Shown here one piece after another: positions 25,845-34,571 of a stretch of DNA of 64,000 bases. Below the pieces are notes generated by a model, which was not told the DNA's origin, ran no database searches, and was given only the letters and a program-made list of their open reading frames with translations. Position numbers and translations under genes: made by a program. This stretch comes from Archaeoglobus sp. JdFR-27 (lineage in GTDB: Archaea > Halobacteriota > Archaeoglobi > Archaeoglobales > Archaeoglobaceae). Each line of letters begins with the position of its first letter. The stretch's first letter is position 1. The DNA lies in the NCBI GenBank assembly GCA_002011235.1, contig MTMO01000040.1, forward strand, positions 1 through 64,000. The letters are read 5' to 3'.

Positions 25845-26815
25845 TCAAAATCTGGAAAGATGTAGGGTCTCCCTTTGTCTTCAAAGTAGAGTACCCTGTC
25901 ACCTATGGAATAATCTGTCTTTTTCTCAATCTGAACAACTTCCTGAGTAGATGGGTTCAAGACCTCTACAACACTCCCGTCAACATTAACGACAAAGGTC
26001 TTTTTGATGTTCTCTCTCTTTACGATTACCTTAGGATTTTTCAGAACACGGCTTTTACCAGCCAAGTCTACTCCTTTTCCCTTAACAGCATTTGTGACAA
26101 GTAGAATTTTTGCTCCATCTTTCACTATATCTCCCACTCTATACTCTTTAAAGCGAATAGAATAGGTTGTTCGATAGATTTCCCTTCCATCCTTTCTCCC
26201 CGACAATTTCTTACTTTCGGTGACCTTTCCCCCGAGTTCCTCCTCGATCTTTCTCGCAATTTTTTTGGCCAAATTTCTGTCACCTATATAATAGTCTATC
26301 CCCTCTCTTTTTTCTACGATTTTAGACACAAACGCTGTTGGATAATCAGCATTCTCTATGCTCTCATCGATAAGCTTTTTTGCTCTCTCGATCTCATCTT
26401 CTTCGATATCTCTATTTTCTGCTCTGAGCTGGATGATGGATTCGAAGTAACCGCCGTAAAGTCTACTGCATCTCTCACAAACCTCAAACTTTTGTCTTAG
26501 CTCGAAATGAAGTTCGTAGGTAAGCTTCTTCCCTCTGAATTCTCCCCCAATTTGGACAGCCCCATTGTTTTCACTAAGGTTTTCGATCTCAAAACTGTTA
26601 ATTTTGAATTCAGGATCATGGGTGAAGTTTTTTAAGATAGTATCCATTAAAGCTGCTTCCTTATCAATCCATCCCCTTGAATAAGCTTTTCCGCACTTCG
26701 GACATACCTTTATTTCGATGTAGGGATGAAACTCGTAAATACTATATCTTTCCAGATAGCATTTTGGACAGATTTCATGGGTTGTTTCTGTTCCGCAGAT
26801 CGCACATCTTCTCAT
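25835..26815 (-). CDS. nmd3: NMD3 family 60S-type ribosomal export/maturation protein homologue
   Basis: 326 aa. Opens with two zinc ribbons (CAICGTETTHEICPKC and, near residue 38, CPKCGKAYSRGW), followed by another Cys pair (CERCSRLYGGYFESIIQLR), all typical of Nmd3. In eukaryotes Nmd3 is an adaptor on the large subunit; archaea keep the N-terminal part and probably use it in late 50S maturation. It is the first gene of a two-gene unit with the Taw2-like gene (10-bp overlap). Confidence 0.88.
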   Translation of the reverse strand: MRRCAICGTETTHEICPKCYLERYSIYEFHPYIEIKVCPKCGKAYSRGWIDKEAALMDTILKNFTHDPEFKINSFEIENLSENNGAVQIGGEFRGKKLTYELHFELRQKFEVCERCSRLYGGYFESIIQLRAENRDIEEDEIERAKKLIDESIENADYPTAFVSKIVEKREGIDYYIGDRNLAKKIARKIEEELGGKVTESKKLSGRKDGREIYRTTYSIRFKEYRVGDIVKDGAKILLVTNAVKGKGVDLAGKSRVLKNPKVIVKRENIKKTFVVNVDGSVVEVLNPSTQEVVQIEKKTDYSIGDRVLYFEDKGRPYIFPDFDWK

Positions 26816-26975
26816 CGATAATGAGATGTGGGAGCGGATATTTTAGTTTTAAGTTTAACCAATTTAAAACACCTGTCATCAATTTTCTAAATATTTCATT
26901 TTTTAACCATCCAATCGAAAAGAACCAATCGAAAAGAAGCTTCTCGAATCGCTCTATAGATGCAAATTTCATAAC

Positions 26976-26985
26976 CTTAATAAAC
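26976..26985 (+). promoter_or_regulatory. TATA box of the HdrD-like gene
   Basis: CTTAATAAAC centred 25-26 nt before the ATG at 27006. Upstream, at 26918-26945, a 14-bp stretch CAATCGAAAAGAAC is nearly repeated in tandem. Confidence 0.4.
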
Positions 26986-27005
26986 TTGAGGTAAAATTCC
27001 TTTTG

Positions 27006-28088
27006 ATGATAGCTAACGCAGAGAAGAACGCTTTGTTTCTATGCATGCAATGTGGGACATGTTCTGCCAGCTGTGTATCAAAATCATCTTTCAATCTGAG
27101 AAAACTCGTTTTTGAAAGTTTCCTGAAAGACAAAGAATTGAGGTATCAGGATCTTTGGGATTGCACGACATGTTACAACTGTCAGTCCAGATGCCCTCGT
27201 GGTATACCTTTGACGGATTTGATCGTAAGCTCGAGGAAAGAATATATTGAAGAGGGCTTTATTCCGTCTGAAATTAGAGATTATCTAGACTCAATCCAGA
27301 AATTTCGGAATCCGTTCGATCAGCCAAAGTATAAAAGAATTGAATGGGCTTCAGATTTAGATTTAAAAATCTTGAATGGTGAAGCGGAGTTCGAGTGGCT
27401 CTGGTTCGTTGGGTGCTTCAGCCATGATACAAGAGCACAGGAAGTGGCTAAGAAAACGGCTAAGATTTTCAATGAAATTGGTCTTAACTTTGCAGTTCTA
27501 GGAAACAAGGAAGGTTGTTGTGGAAACGATGCACTGGCTTTGGGAGAAGAAGGACTTTTTGAGCTTTTAAAGGAAGAAAATGAGTCAATTTTTGAGGAAT
27601 ACGGGGTAAAAAAGCTGGTTACTCCATCCCCTCACTGTTACAATACCTTTAAAAATTACTATGAGGTTGAGACTTTCTTCACTCTTGAAATAATCTACAG
27701 AGCGATAGAGAATGACATGCTTGAATTCAAGTACGATGTCGAGGCGAGAGTTACATACCACGATCCATGCTATCTTGGAAGGTATAACGGCATTTACGAT
27801 ATCCCGAGGGAAGTACTTAAATCGATCTACAACATAAATTTAGTCGAGATGAGAAGGATAAAGGAGAACAGCTTTTGCTGTGGAGGTGGCAGTGCAAACT
27901 TTATGAGAGAAGGCAGTAGAGCAAATGTTTCAAGAGCCAGAGAAGCTGTGCAAACCGATGCAGACATCCTGGCTGTATCTTGCCCGATATGCCTAAACAT
28001 GCTTGAAGATGGTGTCAAGTCTATTGATGCTGATATTAGGGTCATGGATATTGTTGAAATCGTACATTTGGCTATGTTTGGAGAATAA
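27006..28088 (+). CDS. HdrD-like Fe-S protein (HdrC+HdrB fusion)
   Basis: About 360 aa. The N-terminus has two [4Fe-4S] ferredoxin motifs of HdrC type (CMQCGTCSASC and CTTCYNCQSRCP). Two CCG domains follow: GCFSH...GCCGND...SPHCYN, and DPCYLG...FCCGGGS...CPICL, as in heterodisulfide reductase HdrB/HdrD and GlpC. Family members pass electrons to disulfides or quinones. No HdrE cytochrome or HdrA flavoprotein gene is adjacent, so its partner is unknown. A TTG one codon earlier is also open; ATG 27006 fits the TATA spacing. Confidence 0.87.
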   Translation: MIANAEKNALFLCMQCGTCSASCVSKSSFNLRKLVFESFLKDKELRYQDLWDCTTCYNCQSRCPRGIPLTDLIVSSRKEYIEEGFIPSEIRDYLDSIQKFRNPFDQPKYKRIEWASDLDLKILNGEAEFEWLWFVGCFSHDTRAQEVAKKTAKIFNEIGLNFAVLGNKEGCCGNDALALGEEGLFELLKEENESIFEEYGVKKLVTPSPHCYNTFKNYYEVETFFTLEIIYRAIENDMLEFKYDVEARVTYHDPCYLGRYNGIYDIPREVLKSIYNINLVEMRRIKENSFCCGGGSANFMREGSRANVSRAREAVQTDADILAVSCPICLNMLEDGVKSIDADIRVMDIVEIVHLAMFGE

Positions 28089-28156
28089 ATAACATCGGTT
28101 ATTTAGGGAAAAAATGAATAAGGAGAAATGATAAGGATAGGACTGGGTATAGGGAC

Positions 28157-29089
28157 ATGGAAGTTGAGATCGTTTTAACATCCCACAGGGTTGAATTCCT
28201 GCCAATGTTGAGAGACGAGGCTATATCTGCCGAGATAATCATTTTAGAAGAGCCCACAAATGAGAATCTTTACAAATTGTTTAGAAATGAGATTACACCT
28301 GAAGAGTACGTTAGAGGCTTAGATACTTCGTTCCCCCTTTACACCTATTTTCTTTCAGACCTTCTGAAGAATCTTCACCAAATGGGAAAGAGAATCTACC
28401 AGATCGAGCCTTATCTAGAGACAATTCAAAAGATTCAGAGATCGATTGAAAATGGAACGTTTTCCGATGTAATAAAAGACGTGGAAACTGAAAAAATAAG
28501 ATTGATAGAGAAAAAAGCATTTGGTGCTTTTATTGATTATCAAGAAGCGTTCATTTCAGGCGATTTTGAAGAACTTATTGAGAAAACAATAGAATTCTCG
28601 AAGGCAGATGCGGAGAGATTTAAGTTCAGAGATTCGATGAGGTTCAGGAAAATTGTTGATTTTATCGAAAGTCTGAGAAAGAAAGAAGACGATCCAGCTT
28701 TGAAGCTCATAATCGAGGCTGGTTCCATTCATACTTCTCTTCCCGACTCTCTGGAAAAGGTGCTCGAGACAGATTACGTAAGCTCAATAAATCTAAAAGA
28801 GGAGGCTGCAAAGAAAATAGGAGTTGAATTCATGAATAATCCTGGAACAAGGCTTACAGAGGTTTTTATTAAGGGAAAACAGATTGGAGAGAGTGAACTT
28901 AAGACACTTGCAGCAAGAAGTCTGGTTTACATTTCGAAAATCAGTCCCGAAGAAATGTTTCCCGAGGGTAAAAACAAATTCCCTCATCTTATGGAAGAAC
29001 TAAGAGTGACCGAAGAAGTCGAAAAAATGGACTATAACGCTTGTAGAGAGGAATTTCAGAGGATATGGAGAAAGAAATACAGATCCTGA
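28157..29089 (+). CDS. Conserved hypothetical protein, possibly TraB/Tiki-like
   Basis: 310 aa, soluble, mostly helical. Opening strand IVLTSHRVEF and AEIIILEEPTNENLYKLF, then PLYTYFLSDLLKNLHQMGKRIYQIEPYLE, and later IIEAGSIHTSL resemble the layout of the TraB/Tiki/ChaN superfamily (an early acidic strand, xxQIEPY, and a late E-x-GxxH), but this is a weak call. About 70 bp after the HdrD-like gene and on the same strand, so possibly co-transcribed. Confidence 0.55.
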   Translation: MEVEIVLTSHRVEFLPMLRDEAISAEIIILEEPTNENLYKLFRNEITPEEYVRGLDTSFPLYTYFLSDLLKNLHQMGKRIYQIEPYLETIQKIQRSIENGTFSDVIKDVETEKIRLIEKKAFGAFIDYQEAFISGDFEELIEKTIEFSKADAERFKFRDSMRFRKIVDFIESLRKKEDDPALKLIIEAGSIHTSLPDSLEKVLETDYVSSINLKEEAAKKIGVEFMNNPGTRLTEVFIKGKQIGESELKTLAARSLVYISKISPEEMFPEGKNKFPHLMEELRVTEEVEKMDYNACREEFQRIWRKKYRS

Positions 29090-29130
29090 TAGACCCGATA
29101 TTATTTCCACATTATTCCTATGGGGGTTCC

Positions 29131-29140
29131 TTTTTTAAAT
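29131..29140 (+). promoter_or_regulatory. TATA box at the head of the ribosomal protein cluster
   Basis: TTTTTTAAAT centred about 24 nt before the ATG at 29161. The spacings downstream to rpl15 are tight, so this is likely the main promoter of the whole S10/spc cluster. Confidence 0.45.
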
Positions 29141-29160
29141 CTTCACACCTTACTTAACTC

Positions 29161-29928
29161 ATGAAAAAAGGGATTGCAGTACCCTCTTCAGCCTTGATAA
29201 ATGAGACTGATGAAAAGATCAAAGCATACAAAATTTGGCAGATTGCCAGAGCTGCGGCTATTTTCAGAGTTGAAAGGATTTACATATATCATGATCCAAG
29301 GAAAAATGAGGCCGATTACATCAAAGATGTACTCGAATATCTTGAGGTTCCGCAGTATCTTAGAAAATATCTAATACCGATAAAGCAATCCTTGAGGTTC
29401 GCTGGTTTACTTCCACCTCTCTCCATTCCCAGCCATCGTCCGAAACATTTAAAAGTCGGTGAGTTGAGGGAGGGAGTCGTAAGAAAGGTTGGTCCTGACG
29501 GAACGTCATGGGTTGATATTGGCTTAGATGCCCTGGCCGCCATAAAGGCTTCAAAGCCCATGGGGGCCCGCGTTACCGTCAGGGTCTGTTCGAAGAAACC
29601 GTTGGTGGTTGAGGAAAGCAAACCCGAGGAGTACTGGGGATATAAGGTAAAAAAGGCCAGATTGAAAGACCTGCTCGAGGAAAGCGTTGTGCTTTCCAGG
29701 AAAGGTGAGAAGGTATCTTTCCAGAATAAGGGGAAACTTTGCAAATCCGTACTCCTCTTCGGAAGCCCCGTTGAAGGGGTGATGGAAATAGCGGAAAGAC
29801 TTGGTATAAAAATCCCCGATAACATCCCGATCATCAACACGATACCCGATCAAGGAACGGAAACCGTGAGGTTGGAGGAGGCGATAATTTCCACCCTCGC
29901 TGTAATGAATGTAATCTGTGAAAGGTGA
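29161..29928 (+). CDS. SPOUT-fold RNA methyltransferase (COG2106)
   Basis: 255 aa. The archaeal SPOUT gene that regularly precedes rpl3. Seen: IWQIARAAAIFRVERIYIYHDP early on, an inserted OB-like strand group (VGELREGVVRKVGPDGTSWVDIG), and the knotted C-terminal end KSVLLFGSPVEGVMEIA and NTIPDQGTETVRLEEAI. Its position suggests rRNA methylation during 50S assembly; the target is not stated by the sequence. rpl3 starts 6 bp after its stop. Confidence 0.87.
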   Translation: MKKGIAVPSSALINETDEKIKAYKIWQIARAAAIFRVERIYIYHDPRKNEADYIKDVLEYLEVPQYLRKYLIPIKQSLRFAGLLPPLSIPSHRPKHLKVGELREGVVRKVGPDGTSWVDIGLDALAAIKASKPMGARVTVRVCSKKPLVVEESKPEEYWGYKVKKARLKDLLEESVVLSRKGEKVSFQNKGKLCKSVLLFGSPVEGVMEIAERLGIKIPDNIPIINTIPDQGTETVRLEEAIISTLAVMNVICER

Positions 29929-29934
29929 TGAGAG

Positions 29935-30924
29935 ATGAAAGAACACAGGCCAAGAAGAGGCTCAATGGCGTATTCCCCAAGAAAAAGAGCGAAGAGTATT
30001 GTGCCAAGGATAAGGGCTTGGCCCGAACTCAGCGAAGCAAAGGTACTTGGGTTTGCCGGCTATAAGGCTGGTATGACCCATGTTGTGATGATAGATGATA
30101 GAAAAAATTCCCCAACCTATGGAGAAGAAATCGTTATGCCAGTAACTGTAATCGAATCTCCACCCCTTAAAGTAGCGGGTGTGAGAGCTTACAGAAAGAC
30201 ACCCTACGGGTTTGAAATAGCATATGAGGTATGGGCTGAAGACCTCGATAGGAATCTTGATAGGCTCATAAACTTGCCCGAATCCATAGAGGCGGGTCTT
30301 GAAGACATTGATCTGGATAGAGTAGATCATTTCAGACTGCTGACCCACACCCAACCCTATTTGATCTCTGGTGTACCAAAAAAGGTACCTGAGCTCATGG
30401 AGCAAAAGGTTGGTGGGAATGTAGGGGAGGCATTCGAATACGTTAAGGAGAAATTAGGAAAGGAAATCAGGGTTTTTGAGGCTTTTGAGGAAGGATCAGT
30501 TGTTGATGTTGTCTCAATAACAAAAGGAAAGGGCTTCCAAGGCCCGGTCAAGAGGTGGGGAGTTATCACTTTGAACGCGAAACATGCGAGAAGCAGCAAG
30601 CATAGAAGAGTTGGAAATTTGGGGCCATGGAATCCGCATCATGTAAGACATACAGTTCCGCAGGCAGGACAAATGGGATTCCATCAACGCACAGAATTCA
30701 ACAAGAGAATTGTTAAGATGGGAGAGAATGGGGAAGAGATAACTCCTAATGGCGGATTCGTACATTACGGTATTGTGAGAGGAGATTACGTTTTGGTTTC
30801 GGGAAGTGTTCCAGGTTCGGTAAAAAGGCTGATCCGGTTTAGGCATGCGATAAGACCGCCTACAGCAACTTATGAGGGAGTTAATGTTATTTACGTGAGC
30901 ACCAGCTCAAAGCAGGGTAGGTGA
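29935..30924 (+). CDS. rpl3: Ribosomal protein uL3
   Basis: 329 aa, archaeal/eukaryotic length. Opens with [16 protein letters not shown] and has [22 protein letters not shown], the conserved strand that reaches the peptidyl-transferase centre, and the W-finger region [20 protein letters not shown]. Binds early to 23S rRNA near the 3' end. The ATG has a GGTGATG site, and rpl4 starts after a single base. Confidence 0.97.
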   Translation: MKEHRPRRGSMAYSPRKRAKSIVPRIRAWPELSEAKVLGFAGYKAGMTHVVMIDDRKNSPTYGEEIVMPVTVIESPPLKVAGVRAYRKTPYGFEIAYEVWAEDLDRNLDRLINLPESIEAGLEDIDLDRVDHFRLLTHTQPYLISGVPKKVPELMEQKVGGNVGEAFEYVKEKLGKEIRVFEAFEEGSVVDVVSITKGKGFQGPVKRWGVITLNAKHARSSKHRRVGNLGPWNPHHVRHTVPQAGQMGFHQRTEFNKRIVKMGENGEEITPNGGFVHYGIVRGDYVLVSGSVPGSVKRLIRFRHAIRPPTATYEGVNVIYVSTSSKQGR

Positions 30925-30925
30925 T

Positions 30926-31687
30926 ATGATGAAGGCAAAGATTTACGATCTCAACGGAGAAGTTCAGGAAGAAATCGATTTGCCTATCGTGTTCGAGACT
31001 GAATTTAGGCCAGATATAATAAAGAAGGCTGTTCACGCTATTCAGAGTAACAGAAGGCAGCCTTACGGCCCTAACCCACTTTCAGGGATAAACTACTCGG
31101 CAGAGAACTGGGGTCCAGGACATGGCGTTGCAAGAGTTCCCAGGCTTAAAACAGGCAGGAGAGCTGCTATAGTTCCACAGGCTGTGAAAGGAAGGCAAGC
31201 TCATCCACCAAAAGTTCAGAAAGTATGGACAGAGAAAATCAACAAGAAAGAGATGAAAAAAGCTCTCTGTTCTGCTATCGCTGCTACTTCCAATCCCCAA
31301 CTCGTTTCTGAAAGGCCTCATATTTTTGGGGGCGACCTTCCAAAGATCATTTCTGACGATTTTCAAGCTCTCAAGAAAACAAAAGAGGTTATTGAGGTTC
31401 TCAAATCTCTCGGCTTATACGATGACGTCGAAAGGGCAAAAGCAAGGAAAAGATATCGTGCCGGAAAAGGAAAGATGAGAGGAAGGAGATATGTAGGGAA
31501 GAAAAGCCTGTTGATCGTTGTAAACGATAATTCAGATGTTATTAAAGCGGCAAGGAATTTGCCCGGGGTTGATGTGGTAGCAGCGAGGAACCTCAACGTT
31601 GAGTTACTTGCCCCAGGAGCCAAAGCTGGAAGGTTAACTCTCTGGACAAAATCTGCCGTTGAATTTCTGGAGGGGTGGTTATGCTGA
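30926..31687 (+). CDS. rpl4: Ribosomal protein uL4
   Basis: 253 aa. The tunnel-lining loop RQPYGPNPLSGINYSAENWGPGHGVARVPRLKTGRR is clear, as is the globular domain AIVPQAVKGRQAHPPK. uL4 forms the constriction of the nascent-chain tunnel. GTAGGTGAT before two adjacent ATGs (30926, 30929); the second may be used. The 3' end overlaps rpl23 by 7 bp. Confidence 0.97.
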   Translation: MMKAKIYDLNGEVQEEIDLPIVFETEFRPDIIKKAVHAIQSNRRQPYGPNPLSGINYSAENWGPGHGVARVPRLKTGRRAAIVPQAVKGRQAHPPKVQKVWTEKINKKEMKKALCSAIAATSNPQLVSERPHIFGGDLPKIISDDFQALKKTKEVIEVLKSLGLYDDVERAKARKRYRAGKGKMRGRRYVGKKSLLIVVNDNSDVIKAARNLPGVDVVAARNLNVELLAPGAKAGRLTLWTKSAVEFLEGWLC

Positions 31688-31926
31688 TAAAATGCTTCTT
31701 GGTTACAGAAAAATCAACTGCTGAGGTAGAGAAAAACGTTCTCACAGCTATAGTGGACAAAAACGCAACGAAGAAAGACATCAAAATGGACATCGAAAAA
31801 AGATTCGATGTTAAGGTTGAGAAAGTGAACACTCTGATAACTCCAAAAGGTGAGAAAAAAGCATATATCAAGCTTTCACCAGATTATTCGGCAGAAGAAG
31901 TCCTGTCGAAGTTGGGTGTATTCTGA
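31681..31926 (+). CDS. rpl23: Ribosomal protein uL23
   Basis: 81 aa: LIKCFLVTEKSTAEVEKN...IKMDIEKRFDVKVEKVNTLITPKGEKKAYIKL, the usual compact archaeal form. Sits at the tunnel exit and contacts SRP and the Sec translocon. The ATG at 31681, preceded by GGAGGGGTGG, is preferred over an in-frame GTG at 31675. Confidence 0.96.
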   Translation: MLIKCFLVTEKSTAEVEKNVLTAIVDKNATKKDIKMDIEKRFDVKVEKVNTLITPKGEKKAYIKLSPDYSAEEVLSKLGVF

Positions 31927-31943
31927 TTGAGGTTGATTGAGGT
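31924..31943. repeat. 10-bp tandem duplication in the rpl23-rpl2 spacer
   Basis: TGATTGAGGT occurs twice; the first copy holds the rpl23 stop codon and each holds a GAGGT ribosome-site core. Confidence 0.75.
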
Positions 31944-31949
31944 GATTAA

Positions 31950-32660
31950 ATGGGTAAAAGAATAATATCTCAGAACAGGGGGAAAGGAACCCCAACCTAT
32001 AGAGCTCCATCTCACAAATATAAGGCTGATCTCAGGCATTTGAGTTTTACCGAGGCTGTAAAGGCTAAAGTAATTGATATAGAACATGATCCAGCCAGAA
32101 ATGCACCTATCGCGAGAGTACTGTTACCTGATGGAAGTAAGAAGTATATCATCGCAACTGAGGGAATGGGTACTGGAGACATAGTTGAAGCGGGTGATGA
32201 CGTTACCTTAAAACCAGGAAACATAACCTATTTGAAAAACATCCCTGAAGGGACTCCGGTTTGTAACATCGAATCCATGCCTGGAGATGGTGGTAAATTC
32301 GTGAGAGCAAGTGGAACCTTTGCCCTGATAGTATCTCATGAAGAGAACAGAAGTCTCGTTCAGATGCCCTCAGGCGTGCTAAAGTGGTTCAATCCGATGT
32401 GTAGGGCCATGATAGGTGTTGTTGCTGGGGGTGGTAGAACTGACAAGCCTTTCGTAAAAGCTGGTAAAAAGTTCTACAGATATAGGAGCAAGGCAACGAA
32501 GTGGCCGAGAGTTAGAGGAGTTGCTATGAACGCTGTCGACCACCCATTCGGAGGGGGTAAACACCAACATACAGGCAAGCCGAAAACCGTAAGCAGAAAC
32601 GCCCCTCCAGGAAGGAAGGTTGGAAGTATAGCTGCAAGAAGAACAGGAGCTAAGAGGTGA
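31950..32660 (+). CDS. rpl2: Ribosomal protein uL2
   Basis: 236 aa, archaeal length. [24 protein letters not shown] at the start and [27 protein letters not shown] near the end, with the conserved His in [10 protein letters not shown] near the peptidyl-transferase centre. Needed for subunit association. AGGTGATTAA precedes the ATG. Confidence 0.97.
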   Translation: MGKRIISQNRGKGTPTYRAPSHKYKADLRHLSFTEAVKAKVIDIEHDPARNAPIARVLLPDGSKKYIIATEGMGTGDIVEAGDDVTLKPGNITYLKNIPEGTPVCNIESMPGDGGKFVRASGTFALIVSHEENRSLVQMPSGVLKWFNPMCRAMIGVVAGGGRTDKPFVKAGKKFYRYRSKATKWPRVRGVAMNAVDHPFGGGKHQHTGKPKTVSRNAPPGRKVGSIAARRTGAKR

Positions 32661-32664
32661 TTTG

Positions 32665-33066
32665 ATGGCTCTAAAAAGTAAGGTTGTGAGGCCGAGGGAT
32701 TTTAAATACCGCGGATATACGCTTGAGGAAATTCAGAAGATGACCCTTGAGCAGTTCGCTCAGCTTTTGCCTTCACGAGCAAGGAGAAAAGTGTTGAGAG
32801 GGTTCAACGAACAGGAGGAAAAACTCCTCAGAAAGCTGAAAAAGAAGGATGTCGTGAAGACCCACTGCAGAGACATGATCGTTTTGCCCGAGATGGTTGG
32901 CAAGATAATCCTCGTTCACAACGGAAAGGACTTCGTTAGAGTTGAGGTTAAGCCAGAGATGATAGGCCATAGGCTAGGAGAGTTCGCCCAGACAAGAACG
33001 TTCATAAAGCACAGCGGGCCGGGTGTTGGAGCTACGAGGAGCAGTAAATTCGTGCCTCTCAAGTAG
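32665..33066 (+). CDS. rps19: Ribosomal protein uS19
   Basis: 133 aa from ATG 32665 (a TTG at 32662 is also open). [24 protein letters not shown], then [24 protein letters not shown] and [26 protein letters not shown] are uS19. Head of the small subunit near the A site. The AGAGGTGA site ends at the uL2 stop. Confidence 0.96.
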   Translation: MALKSKVVRPRDFKYRGYTLEEIQKMTLEQFAQLLPSRARRKVLRGFNEQEEKLLRKLKKKDVVKTHCRDMIVLPEMVGKIILVHNGKDFVRVEVKPEMIGHRLGEFAQTRTFIKHSGPGVGATRSSKFVPLK

Positions 33067-33074
33067 GTGATAGA

Positions 33075-33536
33075 ATGGCTAGGGTACGCTACGCATACGA
33101 GCCCGAAGATGCTGCGAAAGCTGCAAAGGCAATGGGATATGAAATGGATATAAGCTTCAAGCATGCAGTCGAGCTATGCTCAGCGATAAGAGGTATGAAG
33201 ATCGATCAGGCGATCAGATTTTTAGAAGAGGTAGCAGAAATGAAAAGGGTTGTTCCGTTCAGGAAACATCATAAAAAGGTACCCCATAAAAGAGGGCTTG
33301 AGAAATGGTATGCTGGCAGGTATCCTCAGAAGGCTGCAAAACACATTCTAAAGGTTTTGAAAAATCTTGATGCAAACGCTGAATATAAGGGAATCGAGAA
33401 AGAACGACTCGTTATTACTCATGCTCAGGCTAAAAAGGGGAGGGTTTTGAAAAGGTACATGCCCAGAGCCTTTGGGCGGGCAACTCCTAGATTTAAGTAC
33501 CTGACAACCGTTGAGTTTGTGGCAGAGGTGCGATAA
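33075..33536 (+). CDS. rpl22: Ribosomal protein uL22
   Basis: 153 aa. Long beta-hairpin lining the exit tunnel (KGRVLKRYMPRAFGRATPRFKYLTTVEFVAEV at the end) and the helical core DISFKHAVELCSAIRGMKIDQAI. Archaeal length. TAGGTGATAGA precedes the ATG. Its last codons form part of the 12-bp duplication before rps3. Confidence 0.96.
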   Translation: MARVRYAYEPEDAAKAAKAMGYEMDISFKHAVELCSAIRGMKIDQAIRFLEEVAEMKRVVPFRKHHKKVPHKRGLEKWYAGRYPQKAAKHILKVLKNLDANAEYKGIEKERLVITHAQAKKGRVLKRYMPRAFGRATPRFKYLTTVEFVAEVR

Positions 33537-33547
33537 GAGGTGCGATA
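33524..33547. repeat. 12-bp tandem duplication with doubled ribosome site before rps3
   Basis: AGAGGTGCGATA occurs twice, perfectly, ending at the base before the rps3 ATG (33548). Copy one contains the rpl22 stop; both contain the AGAGGTG ribosome site at the same distance from a possible start. Confidence 0.85.
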
Positions 33548-34372
33548 ATGGCTGTAGAAAGGAAATTTGTTGAAGATCGGGTAAGAAAGCTCAGAGTAAA
33601 GGAATGGATGGCTCAGGAAGTCAGAAATGCTGGATTTGGGGGAGTAGACATCACAAGAACCCCTTTGGGCACTCAGATCACTTTATTCGTTGAAAGACCT
33701 GGCCTCGTGATAGGGAAGGGTGGAAGAAGGATAAGAATGTTAACAGAGAGGTTAAAGGAGTTCGGTATAGAGAACCCTCAAGTTAGCGTTGATGAAATTC
33801 AGAATCCTGAATTTAATGCAAAGCTCATGGCTTCTCTGCTCGCTAGAGCACTTGAGAGAGGATGGTATTTCAGGAAAGCCGGCTATAGATTTCTATACAG
33901 AATAATGGAGGCTGGGGCAAAAGGATGTGAAATCGAGATCAGTGGAAAGCTTACCGGCGAGAGGGCGAGAACTGAGAAATTCGTGGCAGGAACGATGGTT
34001 CATACCGGCGAGCCAATTTACACAGCGGTAAGAGTAGGATACGATGTCGCAATCAAGAAACTCGGCGTGCTTGGTGTTAAGGTGAGAATAATCCCGCCAG
34101 ACGCAGAACTTCCGGATGAGTTTGAGGTGAGAGAGCCCATTCAAGTTGAGAAGATTGAAGAAACTAAGGAAACCAAGGAGACTAAAGAGACTGAGGAATC
34201 GGAAGCCAAAACTGAAGAGACAGAGATAAAGGAAAAAGCAACTAAGAAATCTGACAAGGCTGGTGATAAAAAAGAAGTTAAAGAAGTTAAAACAGCTGAA
34301 AAAACCGAGAAAACTGATGAAGGAGTGCAAAAGAGTAAAGACGACAAGGCCGAGGAGGTGGCAGAGGGATGA
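33548..34372 (+). CDS. rps3: Ribosomal protein uS3 with a charged C-terminal tail
   Basis: 274 aa. KH domain with RPGLVIGKGGRRIRMLTERLKEFG, then the C-terminal domain KGCEIEISGKLTGERARTEKF. uS3 guards the mRNA entry channel. The last 65-70 residues (from about 205) are a Glu/Lys/Thr repeat, EETKETKETKETEES and onward, longer than in most archaea. The stop overlaps the rpl29 ATG (ATGA). The tail DNA holds 9-bp repeats around 34159-34191. Confidence 0.96.
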   Translation: MAVERKFVEDRVRKLRVKEWMAQEVRNAGFGGVDITRTPLGTQITLFVERPGLVIGKGGRRIRMLTERLKEFGIENPQVSVDEIQNPEFNAKLMASLLARALERGWYFRKAGYRFLYRIMEAGAKGCEIEISGKLTGERARTEKFVAGTMVHTGEPIYTAVRVGYDVAIKKLGVLGVKVRIIPPDAELPDEFEVREPIQVEKIEETKETKETKETEESEAKTEETEIKEKATKKSDKAGDKKEVKEVKTAEKTEKTDEGVQKSKDDKAEEVAEG

Positions 34373-34566
34373 AAATGGAAGATATAAGGAAGATGAGCAG
34401 GGACGAAAAGATTAAAAAACTAACAGAGCTTGAAAATGAACTCCTTAGGATCAGGACACTTGTTAGATCTGGTGGGGCAATTGAAAATCCAGGAATGGTG
34501 AAAGCAATCAGAAAAGACATTGCAAGGCTGAAACTTGCTTTAGGAGAGGAAGATTTCAAGGTATAA
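34369..34566 (+). CDS. rpl29: Ribosomal protein uL29
   Basis: 65 aa, two-helix hairpin protein: IRKMSRDEKIKKLTELENELLRIRTLVRSGGAIENPGMVKAIRKDIARLK. Lies at the tunnel exit, beside uL23. Starts within the rps3 stop (ATGA), so it is translationally coupled. In many archaea a SUI1 (eIF1) gene follows; here Rpp29 follows directly. Confidence 0.95.
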   Translation: MKMEDIRKMSRDEKIKKLTELENELLRIRTLVRSGGAIENPGMVKAIRKDIARLKLALGEEDFKV

Positions 34567-34571
34567 TTGAT

